The notes beneath the pieces are model-generated. The model saw only the letters and a program-made list of their open reading frames with translations, did no database searches and was not told where the DNA came from. DNA of 64,000 nucleotides from Bradyrhizobium arachidis (lineage in GTDB: Bacteria > Pseudomonadota > Alphaproteobacteria > Rhizobiales > Xanthobacteraceae), in contig NZ_CP077970.1 of NCBI RefSeq assembly GCF_024758505.1, positions 1 to 64,000 on the forward strand, given 5' to 3'. Made by a program: the position numbers and the translations under genes. Of the stretch, positions 1-8,146 are shown piece by piece; within the stretch, counting starts at the first letter, position 1, and each line of letters starts with the position of its first letter.

Positions 1-1389
1 GTGAAGGGACGGCTGCGCACGAGCGTTGGCGAGGACGTTTATACGAGCTGGTTTGCGCGGATGGATCTGGAAGGGGTGCAGGAGGAAAGCGTGCGGCTTT
101 CGGTTCCAACCCGCTTCCTGAAGAGCTGGATCCAGGCGCATTACGCCGAGCGCGTGCTGTCCTGCTGGCAGGCCGAGCTGCCGGAAGTGCATCGCATCGA
201 TCTCACGGTCCGCTCGGCGGTGCGTCCCGTCGTGCAGCCCAAGGAAGCGCCCGCGCCGGTCGAGGCGCGCCGCATGGACGGGCGTCCCGCGCCGGAGCTG
301 CGCTCGACCGCGACCGCGCCGGTCTCCGCCACGCATGATGCGCTCGGCGGTTCGCCGCTCGATCCGCGCCTGACCTTTGCGAGCTTCGTGGTTGGCCGCG
401 CGAACACGCTGGCGCACGCCGCCGCGCGCCAGGTCGCGGAAGGTCGCCGCGGCGATCCCGTGATGTTCAATCCGCTCTACATCCATGCCGGTGTCGGGCT
501 CGGCAAGACTCATCTGTTGCAGGCGGTGACCTGGGCCGGCAATTCCGGCAGCGAGCGCAAGGTGCTCTATCTCACCGCGGAAAAATTCATGTACGGCTTC
601 GTCGCCGCGCTGAAGACGCAGACGGCGCTCGCCTTCAAGGAAGCGCTGCGCGGCATCGACGTGCTCGTCATCGACGATCTGCAATTCCTGCAGGGCAAGT
701 CGACGCAGGCAGAATTCTGTCACACGCTGAACGCGCTGATCGACGCCGGCCGTCAGGTGGTGATTGCCGCCGACCGTCCGCCGTCCGATCTCGAGAGCCT
801 AGACGATCGCGTGCGTTCGCGGCTGGCCGGCGGCCTCGTGGTCGAGATGGGCTCGCTCGGCGAAGATCTGCGGCTTGGCATTCTCAAGTCGCGCGTTGCG
901 GCGGCCCGCGCCCATCATGCGAGCTTCGACGTCCCTGAGGAGGTGCTCAACTATCTGGCGCGCACCATCACCCATAACGGCCGCGACCTCGAGGGCGCGA
1001 TCAATAGGCTGCTTGCGCATTCGAAGCTCAACAACCAGCCGGTGACGCTGGAGATGGCCGAGCGCGAGGTGCGCGACCTGATCCGGCCGCAGGAGCCCAA
1101 GCGCATCAAGATCGAGGACATCCAGCGCGTGGTGGCGCGGCAGTATAATGTCAGCCGCTCCGACCTCCTGTCCTCGCGCCGCACGGCGAACGTGGTCCGG
1201 CCGCGGCAGGTGGCGATGTACCTCGCCAAGACGCTGACCCTGCGCTCGCTGCCGGAGATCGGCCGCCGCTTCGGCGGACGCGACCACACCACGGTGTTGC
1301 ACGCCGTGCGCAAGATCGAGGCACTGGTCAGCAAGGACACGGCGCTCTCCGAAGAGGTCGAATCGCTGAAGCGCCAGCTTCAGGAATAA
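1..1389 (+). CDS. dnaA: Chromosomal replication initiator DnaA (5' partial)
   Basis: AAA+ ATPase that binds DnaA boxes and opens the replication origin. Visible are Walker A GVGLGKTH at codons 164-171, Walker [10 protein letters not shown] near codon 221, and the C-terminal domain IV helix-turn-helix with signature [10 protein letters not shown]. Codons about 70-120 are the low-complexity linker expected between domain I and the AAA+ core. The window opens inside the gene: the first codon GTG is probably an internal valine, because family N termini run about ten residues further upstream. The 3' end is intact. A strong GC hairpin follows 30 bp after the stop, and dnaN lies 263 bp downstream, which suggests separate transcription from dnaN. 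Confidence 0.97.
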   Translation: MKGRLRTSVGEDVYTSWFARMDLEGVQEESVRLSVPTRFLKSWIQAHYAERVLSCWQAELPEVHRIDLTVRSAVRPVVQPKEAPAPVEARRMDGRPAPELRSTATAPVSATHDALGGSPLDPRLTFASFVVGRANTLAHAAARQVAEGRRGDPVMFNPLYIHAGVGLGKTHLLQAVTWAGNSGSERKVLYLTAEKFMYGFVAALKTQTALAFKEALRGIDVLVIDDLQFLQGKSTQAEFCHTLNALIDAGRQVVIAADRPPSDLESLDDRVRSRLAGGLVVEMGSLGEDLRLGILKSRVAAARAHHASFDVPEEVLNYLARTITHNGRDLEGAINRLLAHSKLNNQPVTLEMAEREVRDLIRPQEPKRIKIEDIQRVVARQYNVSRSDLLSSRRTANVVRPRQVAMYLAKTLTLRSLPEIGRRFGGRDHTTVLHAVRKIEALVSKDTALSEEVESLKRQLQE

Positions 1390-1419
1390 ACGCCTAAACC
1401 CCTCCGGACGTCGATCTGG

Positions 1420-1444
1420 ATCGCCCCGGCAGCCCCGGGGCGAT
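1420..1444. terminator. Strong GC hairpin after dnaA
   Basis: Perfect 10-bp stem (ATCGCCCCGG pairing with CCGGGGCGAT) around the 5-nt loop CAGCC, 30 bp after the dnaA stop. No T-tract follows, so it may act as a Rho-assisted terminator or transcript 3'-end stabiliser rather than a textbook intrinsic terminator. Confidence 0.55.
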
Positions 1445-1652
1445 TGCTGAAATTCGCCTGTAGATCGTGGGGGAACTGGCACCGAATCCCTTGAATCCCG
1501 CCCTCATCCGAGCCACCTTGCGCGACCCCGGCGGCTTTGATCATATCGGCTGAACTGATCCGGCTTTTCGGGTTTCTCAGTGCCGTGGCGCCCTTCCGGC
1601 TGCCCGGCTTTTCCAATCGCTTTTCCACCTTGGGGATCGGGCGGGTAGTGCA

Positions 1653-2771
1653 ATGAAGGTTACGGTCGAACGCGCGCAACTGCTGAAATCGCTGGGCCAT
1701 GTCCACCGCGTGGTCGAGCGCCGCAACACGATTCCGATCCTCGGCAACGTGCTGGTCCGCGCCGAGGGCGCAAAACTGTCGCTGAAGGCGACCGACCTCG
1801 ACCTCGAGGTGACGGAGACACTGGCCGCCGAAACCGCGACCGCCGGTTCCACCACCGTGCCGGCCCACATGTTCTACGACATCGTGCGCAAACTGCCCGA
1901 CGGCTCGCAGATCGTGCTGGAAGGCGACGGCGACCGCTCGGTGCTGGCGATCCGCGCCGGCCGCTCGCGCTTCACGCTGCAGACCTTGCCGGAGAACGAT
2001 TTTCCGGATCTCGCCGCCGGCGACATGTCGCATTCCTTCTCGCTGGCCGCCAAGGACGTGAAACGGTTGATCGACCGCACCCAGTTCGCGATCTCGACCG
2101 AAGAGACGCGCTATTACCTCAACGGCATCTATCTGCACGCCGCCGGCACCCCCAAGGCTGCGACGTTGCGTGGCGTTGCGACTGACGGACACCGTCTCGC
2201 CCAGCTCGACCTGGTGCAGCCCAAGGGCGCCGCCGGCATGCCCGGCGTGATCGTGCCGCGGAAAACCGTCGGCGAGGTGCAGCGCCTGATCGAGGACAGC
2301 GAGGCGGAGGTGACGATCGAGCTGTCGCAGGCCAAGATCCGCTTCACCATCGGCAATGTGGTGCTGACCTCTAAGCTGATCGACGGCACCTTCCCCGATT
2401 ACGGCCGCGTCATTCCGCAGAACAACGACAAGGAACTGGTCGTCGACAAGAAGGATTTTGAGGCAGCCGTCGACCGCGTGTCGACGATTTCGAGTGAAAG
2501 GGGTCGCGCGGTAAAACTGTCGCTCTCATCGGGCAAGCTGGTGCTGTCGGTGACCAACCCGGATTCCGGCAGCGCGACCGAAGAGCTCGAGGTCGAATAC
2601 GCCTCCGACGCGCTCGATATCGGCTTCAACTCCCGCTATCTGCTCGACATCGCCGCCCAGATCGAGGGCGAGGTCGCAACGCTCAGGCTCGCCGACCCCG
2701 GCTCTCCGACGCTGGTGCAGGACCGCGACGACAAGAGCGCGCTGTACGTGCTGATGCCGATGCGGGTGTGA
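1653..2771 (+). CDS. dnaN: DNA polymerase III beta sliding clamp
   Basis: Ring-shaped processivity clamp that tethers DNA polymerase III and other DNA enzymes to the template. The 372-residue product has the usual length and three-fold repeated clamp architecture. It starts MKVTVERAQLLKSLGHVHRV, carries the family segment RRNTIPILGNVLV, and ends in the typical C-terminal motif YVLMPMRV, part of the partner-binding pocket. The ATG start is supported by homology from the first residue. It lies between dnaA and recF in the classic dnaA-dnaN-recF order; the 263-bp gap to dnaA suggests its own promoter. Confidence 0.97.
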   Translation: MKVTVERAQLLKSLGHVHRVVERRNTIPILGNVLVRAEGAKLSLKATDLDLEVTETLAAETATAGSTTVPAHMFYDIVRKLPDGSQIVLEGDGDRSVLAIRAGRSRFTLQTLPENDFPDLAAGDMSHSFSLAAKDVKRLIDRTQFAISTEETRYYLNGIYLHAAGTPKAATLRGVATDGHRLAQLDLVQPKGAAGMPGVIVPRKTVGEVQRLIEDSEAEVTIELSQAKIRFTIGNVVLTSKLIDGTFPDYGRVIPQNNDKELVVDKKDFEAAVDRVSTISSERGRAVKLSLSSGKLVLSVTNPDSGSATEELEVEYASDALDIGFNSRYLLDIAAQIEGEVATLRLADPGSPTLVQDRDDKSALYVLMPMRV

Positions 2772-2802
2772 GGCTTCCCGCAACCGCATGTCTGACTACA
2801 TC

Positions 2803-2863
2803 CGTCATGGCCGGCCTCGTGCCGGCCATCCACGTCTTCGAAGACGTGGAGGCGCAGCAATGA
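2803..2863. repeat. Palindromic intergenic repeat between dnaN and recF
   Basis: Compound inverted repeat: a GGCCGGC..GCCGGCC hairpin, then a CCACGTCTTCGAAGACGTGG palindrome, bounded by CGTCAT and ATGACG. It fills most of the 102-bp dnaN-recF gap, ending about 10 bp before the recF start. It resembles the interspersed palindromic elements seen elsewhere in the window but shares no clear sequence with them. Confidence 0.6.
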
Positions 2864-2873
2864 CGAGTTGAAG

Positions 2874-4010
2874 ATGACCCCCTCCCGCATCCATCGCCTG
2901 ACGCTGACGCATTTTCGCAATTATCGGGCGGCGGGAATCGAGACGCAGGCCGACATGGTGGCGCTGGTCGGGCACAATGGCGCCGGCAAGACCAATTGCC
3001 TGGAAGCGATCTCGTTTCTCTCGCCGGGCCGGGGCTTGCGACGCGCGACGCTGGAAGACGTTGCCGACAATCAGGGCGACGGGTCCTGGGCGGTGTCCGC
3101 GCAGGTCGAGGGCGCGCTGGGGTTGGCGACGCTCGGCACCGGCATCGACCCGCCGCGCACTGACGCGACGGTGAGCCGGCGCAGCCGCATCGACCGCGAG
3201 CCTGTGAATTCCGCCACCGCCTTTGGCGATCACATCCGCATGGTGTGGCTGACGCCGGCGATGGACGGGCTGTTCATGGGGGCCGCATCGGAACGGCGGC
3301 GCTTCTTCGATCGCCTGGTGCTCGCCATCGACAGCGAGCATTCCAGCCGCGTCTCCGCGCTCGACCGCTCGCTGCGCTCGCGCAACCGGTTGCTGGAGAC
3401 CCGCAACTATGACGACCATTGGTGCGACGCCATCGAGCGCGAAACCGCGGAGCTTGCGGTCGCAGTCGCGGCCACGCGCGGACAGACCGCCGCCAAACTC
3501 GCCGAGATGCTGCATACGCGCGGACAGGCCTCCGCATTTCCGTCTGCGCAAATCGCCCTCGACGGTTGGATGGAAAATGCGCTGTTGAATGAGCCTGCGA
3601 CCGCAGTCGAGGACCGCTATCGCCAGATTTTGCGCGACAACCGCCCGCGCGATGCCATCGCCGGCCGCACCACTGACGGTCCGCACCTCACCGACCTCCA
3701 GGTGATCTACGCACCCAAGAGCATGCCGGCGCGCGATGCCTCGACCGGCGAGCAGAAGGCGCTGCTGATCGGCCTCGTGCTGGCGCATGCCACGCTGGTG
3801 GCCGAGATGACCGGCATCGTGCCGCTATTGCTGCTCGATGAGGTCGTGGCGCATCTCGATCCCAACAGACGCACCGCCCTGTTCGGCGAGCTCGCAAAGC
3901 TCGGCGCGCAAGTCTGGCTGACGGGCGCGGACCCGGCCGCCTTTGCCGAGATCGCCGCATCGGGCGCAATCTTCGACGTCGAGAATGGCCGCGTGGCCGC
4001 ACGGCGTTGA
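2874..4010 (+). CDS. recF: DNA replication and repair protein RecF
   Basis: SMC-like ATPase that loads RecA at single-strand gaps together with RecO and RecR. Walker A GHNGAGKTN lies near residue 34, followed by the RecF-typical FLSPGRGLR. An ABC signature-like STGEQKALLIG and Walker B LLLLDEVVAHLDP are near residues 285 and 317. Length 378 aa is normal. The ATG at 2874 is chosen over an in-frame TTG at 2868 because family members begin at this point. Normally gyrB would follow closely; here a four-gene paralogue array intervenes, and its first repeat unit begins at the recF stop codon. Confidence 0.95.
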   Translation: MTPSRIHRLTLTHFRNYRAAGIETQADMVALVGHNGAGKTNCLEAISFLSPGRGLRRATLEDVADNQGDGSWAVSAQVEGALGLATLGTGIDPPRTDATVSRRSRIDREPVNSATAFGDHIRMVWLTPAMDGLFMGAASERRRFFDRLVLAIDSEHSSRVSALDRSLRSRNRLLETRNYDDHWCDAIERETAELAVAVAATRGQTAAKLAEMLHTRGQASAFPSAQIALDGWMENALLNEPATAVEDRYRQILRDNRPRDAIAGRTTDGPHLTDLQVIYAPKSMPARDASTGEQKALLIGLVLAHATLVAEMTGIVPLLLLDEVVAHLDPNRRTALFGELAKLGAQVWLTGADPAAFAEIAASGAIFDVENGRVAARR

Positions 4011-4120
4011 ACCTGCCCTGCGGCCGCAACGACTAGCTTTCTGAGGCCGCGCCGACGGTGTCGCAGCCGTTGCAATCGCGCGATGTTCTGAAACACGCGC
4101 GACACCCTTGGAGAGTGAGC
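4007..4120 (+). repeat. Array leader repeat, copy 1
   Basis: First of four related leaders, one before each array gene. Shared landmarks in order: TTGAACC at the left edge (here overlapping the recF stop), a GACTAG core at 4031-4036, CTGAGGCCGCGCCGAC, a TGTCGCAGCC block, a GCAATCGCGCGA block and a TGGAGAGTGAGC ribosome-binding segment just before the start codon. The unit boundary at the recF stop suggests leader plus gene was the duplicated unit. Confidence 0.8.
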
Positions 4121-4864
4121 ATGACGACGGTAAGGCCCGGGGCGACCGTCCCGGCACGATGGCGGCCGTTCGCGTGCGGCCTCGCTTTTCTCGCAGTCTG
4201 CTTGGTCACGGCAACCAGCGGCGAATGGATGCCGCATCTGTCGCAATTGTTTTCGCCCGCACTCACAGCGGATCCCAAAGCCGAGCTGCCCGCGCCGACC
4301 CAGTACAGCTTCAGAGGGTTCTACACCACCGTAACATTCGGCGTCGAAACGCCGCTCCGGCGCGAGCTCGACGCCCGCCTGCCCGCGCGGCTCGGTGACG
4401 TGCTGGTCTTTTATCGCACGGAGCTCGCCAAGCTCGGCTGGCAGGAACAAGGCAATGGCGCCGATGTCCGCGCCGATCACGTGCAGCTCGCCTTCGCCTC
4501 CCCGGTGGGGCCGGCGCTGCTGAAGCTCGGCCGGAAGGACAACAGCACGACGGTGAGCCTGGTGCAGAAGAACGAAAGCGTCGCAACCAGGGCGAACCTC
4601 TTGCCCGAGCCCGGCCAGGCAAAACTGGTGTTCAGCAATATCAGCGACCAGGAAGCGGCGCTGACGATCAACGCGCAAACCATCACGCGCGCCGCTGACG
4701 CCCACGGGGTCGCGCTGGATCTGCCGCCCGGCAAATACGCTTACGAACTGAACGTGCCGGGCCACCCCGCCACCACGAATGTCCTCACCGTCGCCGCCGG
4801 CGACACCTGGGAGGTCTCGGTCGGGCGTGACGGAGGCGTCTGGTCGCCCCAGCATCTTTATTGA
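4121..4864 (+). CDS. Array paralogue 1, secreted or membrane-anchored protein of unknown function
   Basis: I do not recognise a named family. The 247-aa product has a positively charged N terminus and a hydrophobic segment (RPFACGLAFLAVCLVTA), then ALTADPKAELPAPTQY, the array motif VFYRTELAKLGWQEQ, a segment LLKLGRKDNSTTVSLVQKN, and a C-terminal beta-rich domain with LDLPPGKYAYELNVPGHP and LTVAAGDTWEVSVGRDG. A Cys follows the hydrophobic core, but LAVC is a poor lipobox, so it may be anchored or cleaved by signal peptidase I. The ATG is chosen because the GGAG ribosome-binding site and spacing match the other three copies; an upstream in-frame start at 4058 would translate the leader. Confidence 0.85.
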   Translation: MTTVRPGATVPARWRPFACGLAFLAVCLVTATSGEWMPHLSQLFSPALTADPKAELPAPTQYSFRGFYTTVTFGVETPLRRELDARLPARLGDVLVFYRTELAKLGWQEQGNGADVRADHVQLAFASPVGPALLKLGRKDNSTTVSLVQKNESVATRANLLPEPGQAKLVFSNISDQEAALTINAQTITRAADAHGVALDLPPGKYAYELNVPGHPATTNVLTVAAGDTWEVSVGRDGGVWSPQHLY

Positions 4865-4889
4865 GACCCGTCCCCTTCCGAGCCCCTTT

Positions 4890-5017
4890 TTGAACCTCTC
4901 CGGTTCCTGCCGCGACTAGTTGTCTGAGGCCGCGCCGACAGTGTCGCTGCCATTGCAATCGCGCGCGAGCCAAGTCTGTGCGAGCCGAGGCTACGCGCGA
5001 GATCCTGGAGAATGACA
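4890..5017 (+). repeat. Array leader repeat, copy 2
   Basis: Second leader: TTGAACCT at 4890, GACTAG at 4914-4919, then CTGAGGCCGCGCCGACA and GTGTCGCTGCC, which match copy 1 closely, and a TGGAGAATGACA ribosome-binding segment. About 15-20 bp longer than the other copies in the stretch before the ribosome-binding site. Confidence 0.8.
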
Positions 5018-7174
5018 ATGTCGACAGTTCAGCGCGGGACGAAGGTCCCGGCACGATGGCGGCTGCTTGCCTGCGGTCTGGTTCTGGTGACGAGCTCCGC
5101 GCTCGCGGCGACGAACGACGAGGGCATCGTCGACGTCCACGCGCTGCCGCAGCTCGAAGGCGCGGTGGAGGATACGTCGCGTCCCGATCCCTATCGCGTC
5201 GAATATCGTGTGCCGACGCCGGAGGCGGTGACATCGCCCGCCGTGCGAAAACTGCTCAGCGCCGACGGCTGGGTGCCCTACATCCGTCCGCTGGAAGAGA
5301 AGAGCACCACGCTGAATTTCAAGAAGGGACGCCAGGGCCTTTCGGTTCATTTCACGCAAGCCCTCGGCCGGCCCGACCAGTCCGTGGTCTACTACTCGCA
5401 CGACCGGATCTACGGGAACGTGCCGTTTCCGGACAACGCGAGCGACATCGTATTCGATGGGACCCGGCCCTATCTCGGCTGCATCACGTCAGGCGCGCTC
5501 GATGCAACATCGGATTTCTACGCAAAAGAGATGGCTGCGATCGGCTGGCAGAAACTCACGCCGGAAACCGCCGCCCGCTGGACCGCGACCGGCCTGGATG
5601 AGACCGTCCCGAACGGCCTGCGCGTGTTCTACGAGCATCCCGACAGCAACGCCACCGGCTTCTACAAGCAGAAGCCTGTGATGCTGACACTGACGCGCCG
5701 TGACGACGGCCGCACCAATGTCGATATCAGGGTCGCACCCTTCGCACTTCCCAGCGAGCTCAAGGCCGACGGCGATCTTGCCGGCCTGCCGCGGCCGAAT
5801 CCGACCAAGACGGCCAGGAGCCTCGGCAGCGCAAGCTCCAACAAGCGCGAGATGTCGGCTGCCGTGATGGCCGAGCTGCCCGCCGTGCTCGCTTTCTACC
5901 ATCGCGAGCTCGCCGCACGCGGCTGGCAGGAGAACGGCAATGCGCCGCTCGCCGCCGGCGACGAGGTGGCGATCAAGGTCTCCACGGCGGAGGAAACCGG
6001 CGTGCTGCGGCTCGGCCGCAAATATGATTTCACCATGGTCAGCCTGACCGCGCAATTGACGGAAGCGGCGCTCGCCGCACGGATCAAGGCCAAGAAGGAA
6101 GCCGACGAACGATTCTTCAAGGATGCCGAGGCCGCTGCCAAGCAGGTCATCGCCGCCGACGAGGCCCGCCGCAAGGTGCAGGCCGCCGCGCTTTCCGATG
6201 CGCCTCTCAACGCGCTCGCCGACAGCAAGACGCCGGTGCCGCTGCCTGAGACCGCCGAGAGCGTGAAGTTCGAAGGCGAGGACGGCCGGCTCGAATTCTC
6301 CTCCACCTCGAGCGTGAAGGCGCTCAGCACCTTCTACCGTGTGACGCTGAAGAATGCGGGCTGGAAGGAGCAGCCGTCCGTCATCAATCAGCCGAACATG
6401 GCGGTGATGGAGTTTTTGAAGGGCAGCAAGTCGATCTCGATGACCGTGATGCAGATGGGTCCGAAGGTAAATGTCAGCGCCAACGGATCTGGCCTCATCA
6501 TGGCCGCAGCAAAGCCTGCGGCTGGAAGCGAGATGCAGGCGAAGGCCACCGAGCCGCTCAAGCCCGATTCCGATTCCGAGCTCCCCGCGCCGACGCAGCG
6601 CTCATCGACCTCGCTTGCTTCCACCAAGATGCCCGGCAGCACCGCTCCGTTCCGCAGAGAGCTCGAAGCCAGCATCCCTGCCCCGCTCGGCGACGTCCTT
6701 GCCTTCTACCGTGCGGAGCTGACCAAGCTTGGCTGGCAGGAGAAGGCCGACGGCGCAACCGTCACGGCCGAGCGTGCGCAGATCGACTTCACGTCGCCGC
6801 AGGGACCGGCGGTGCTGAAGCTCGGCCGGGCCAAGGGCGAGACGTCAGTCAATCTGGCGCAGAAAAATCCGGATGCCGCCACCAAGGCGGACATCATGCC
6901 CAAACCGGGTCAGGCCCGGTTGATGCTCGGCAATATCGGATCCCAGGAAGCCTCGCTCACGATCAACAAGCAGACCATCAAGATCGCGGCGGGCACAGGC
7001 ACCCCGCAATCGCCGAAGGGCCCGATGCTCGACCTGCCGCCCGGGAAGTATCAATACTCGCTGAAGGTCGCCGGCCGCCCGCCCCGCAACGACACCATCG
7101 ACATCGCCGCGGGCGATGCCTGGGGCCTGATGGTGGGTCCGACCGGCGAGGTGCTGCCGCTGCAGATGTACTGA
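5018..7174 (+). CDS. Array paralogue 2, large multi-module exported protein
   Basis: Largest array member, 718 aa, function unknown. The N terminus has a signal peptide (LLACGLVLVTSSALAATND) with a plausible signal peptidase I site after ALA. The array motif recurs at about residues 166 (DFYAKEMAAIGWQ), 292 (AFYHRELAARGWQE), 438 (TFYRVTLKNAGWKE) and 562 (AFYRAELTKLGWQE), plus a degenerate DGW at 83-85. Most modules follow a short proline motif such as VPLPETA or LPAPTQ. A charged, probably helical stretch lies near 345-395. The last 220 residues align end to end with the other array proteins, including LDLPPGKYQYSLKVAGRPP. The ATG at 5018 matches paralogue spacing; ATG 5012 is an alternative. 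Confidence 0.87.
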   Translation: MSTVQRGTKVPARWRLLACGLVLVTSSALAATNDEGIVDVHALPQLEGAVEDTSRPDPYRVEYRVPTPEAVTSPAVRKLLSADGWVPYIRPLEEKSTTLNFKKGRQGLSVHFTQALGRPDQSVVYYSHDRIYGNVPFPDNASDIVFDGTRPYLGCITSGALDATSDFYAKEMAAIGWQKLTPETAARWTATGLDETVPNGLRVFYEHPDSNATGFYKQKPVMLTLTRRDDGRTNVDIRVAPFALPSELKADGDLAGLPRPNPTKTARSLGSASSNKREMSAAVMAELPAVLAFYHRELAARGWQENGNAPLAAGDEVAIKVSTAEETGVLRLGRKYDFTMVSLTAQLTEAALAARIKAKKEADERFFKDAEAAAKQVIAADEARRKVQAAALSDAPLNALADSKTPVPLPETAESVKFEGEDGRLEFSSTSSVKALSTFYRVTLKNAGWKEQPSVINQPNMAVMEFLKGSKSISMTVMQMGPKVNVSANGSGLIMAAAKPAAGSEMQAKATEPLKPDSDSELPAPTQRSSTSLASTKMPGSTAPFRRELEASIPAPLGDVLAFYRAELTKLGWQEKADGATVTAERAQIDFTSPQGPAVLKLGRAKGETSVNLAQKNPDAATKADIMPKPGQARLMLGNIGSQEASLTINKQTIKIAAGTGTPQSPKGPMLDLPPGKYQYSLKVAGRPPRNDTIDIAAGDAWGLMVGPTGEVLPLQMY

Positions 7175-7183
7175 TCCCTCGGA

Positions 7184-7303
7184 TTGAACCCACTCGGTTC
7201 CTCAGGCGACTAGTCGCCAAGAGCTAGGCTGCGACCGTGTCGCAGCCGTGGCATCGCGCCAAGACCAAAGATTCAAGGCGCGCGATATCCCTGGAGAATG
7301 CGC
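7184..7303 (+). repeat. Array leader repeat, copy 3
   Basis: Third leader, most diverged in the centre: TTGAACC at 7184, CGGTTCCTCAGGCGACTAG, GTGTCGCAGCCGTGGCATCG, then a GCGCGCGATATCCCTGGAGA segment next to the start codon. Confidence 0.75.
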
Positions 7304-7999
7304 ATGACGACGATGAGGCGCGAGCCGAGAGCTCCGGTACCTTGGCGGCTGCTCCTGTGCGGCCTCCTGCTCCTGACGAGCTGCCGGATCGAACCGCTTA
7401 CAGCGGACCCCGGTGTCGAGTTGCCCGTACCGAAGGGATACAGGTTCAGCGGGCTCAACGACACGACAGTGCGCGGCATTAAGGCTCCGCTCCGGCGCCA
7501 GCTCGACGCCACCGTGCCCGCCGAGCTCAACGATGTCCTCGCCTTCTACCGCGCGGAACTCCACAAGCGCGGCTGGCAGGAAAAACCGGATGGCGCGGTG
7601 GTCGAAGCCGATCGCGTCCAGATCACCTTCGCCTCACCGACCGGGCCGGCGGTGCTGAAGCTCGGCCGCAAGGACGACAGCACCAGGATCAACCTCGTAC
7701 AGCGGAACCAGGATGCCGCCGCTGAAGCGAACGTCATGCCGAAGTCCGGTCAGGCGAAGCTGTTGTTCGCCAACATCGGCGAGAAGGAGGCCGTGCTCGC
7801 GATCAACGAGCAGACGGTCAGCGAGGGCGCCAACGACAAGGTCGTCTCGCTGGATCTGCCGCCCGGCAAGTATTCCTACGAACTGCGCGTGCCGGGCCAT
7901 CCGGCCCAGGCGAACATCCTCACCGTCGCCGCCGGCGATGCCTGGGGACTCACGGTCGGGCGCGACGGCGACGCGTGGTCGCCGCTCCAGCTCTACTGA
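7304..7999 (+). CDS. Array paralogue 3, predicted lipoprotein
   Basis: 231-aa protein of unknown function. The N terminus is a good lipoprotein signal: charged residues, then LLLCGLLLLTSC, where the Cys would be lipidated. After IEPLTADPGVELPVPKGY comes one copy of the array motif (AFYRAELHKRGWQEK), the segment AVLKLGRKDDSTRINLVQRN and the shared C-terminal beta-rich domain (LDLPPGKYSYELRVPGHP, LTVAAGDAWGLTVGRDG). It is the closest relative of paralogue 1 by eye, down to the ending WSPLQLY. The ATG at 7304 is chosen over ATG 7298 to match spacing in the other copies. Confidence 0.85.
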   Translation: MTTMRREPRAPVPWRLLLCGLLLLTSCRIEPLTADPGVELPVPKGYRFSGLNDTTVRGIKAPLRRQLDATVPAELNDVLAFYRAELHKRGWQEKPDGAVVEADRVQITFASPTGPAVLKLGRKDDSTRINLVQRNQDAAAEANVMPKSGQAKLLFANIGEKEAVLAINEQTVSEGANDKVVSLDLPPGKYSYELRVPGHPAQANILTVAAGDAWGLTVGRDGDAWSPLQLY

Positions 8000-8034
8000 T
8001 TGCGCGCTTCTCCGGGCGCACGGTGAGCACCCGC

Positions 8035-8146
8035 TTGAACCTGTGCGGTCCCCCTGGCGACCTAGTCGTCTGAAGGCCGCGGCGCCCCTGTCGCAGCCGC
8101 GACATCGCGCGAAGATCAAGACGTGCGGCATCCCTGGAGAGTGAGC
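8035..8146 (+). repeat. Array leader repeat, copy 4
   Basis: Fourth leader: TTGAACCT at 8035, GACCTAGTCGTCTGAAGGCC (one extra C in the GACTAG core), CTGTCGCAGCCGCGACATCG, and CATCCCTGGAGAGTGAGC before the start codon. Its ribosome-binding segment is nearly identical to copy 1. Confidence 0.78.

Noticed and set aside
1..3. GTG at the first base as the dnaA start codon
   Set aside because: DnaA homologues extend about ten residues upstream of this valine, so the window simply begins inside the gene.
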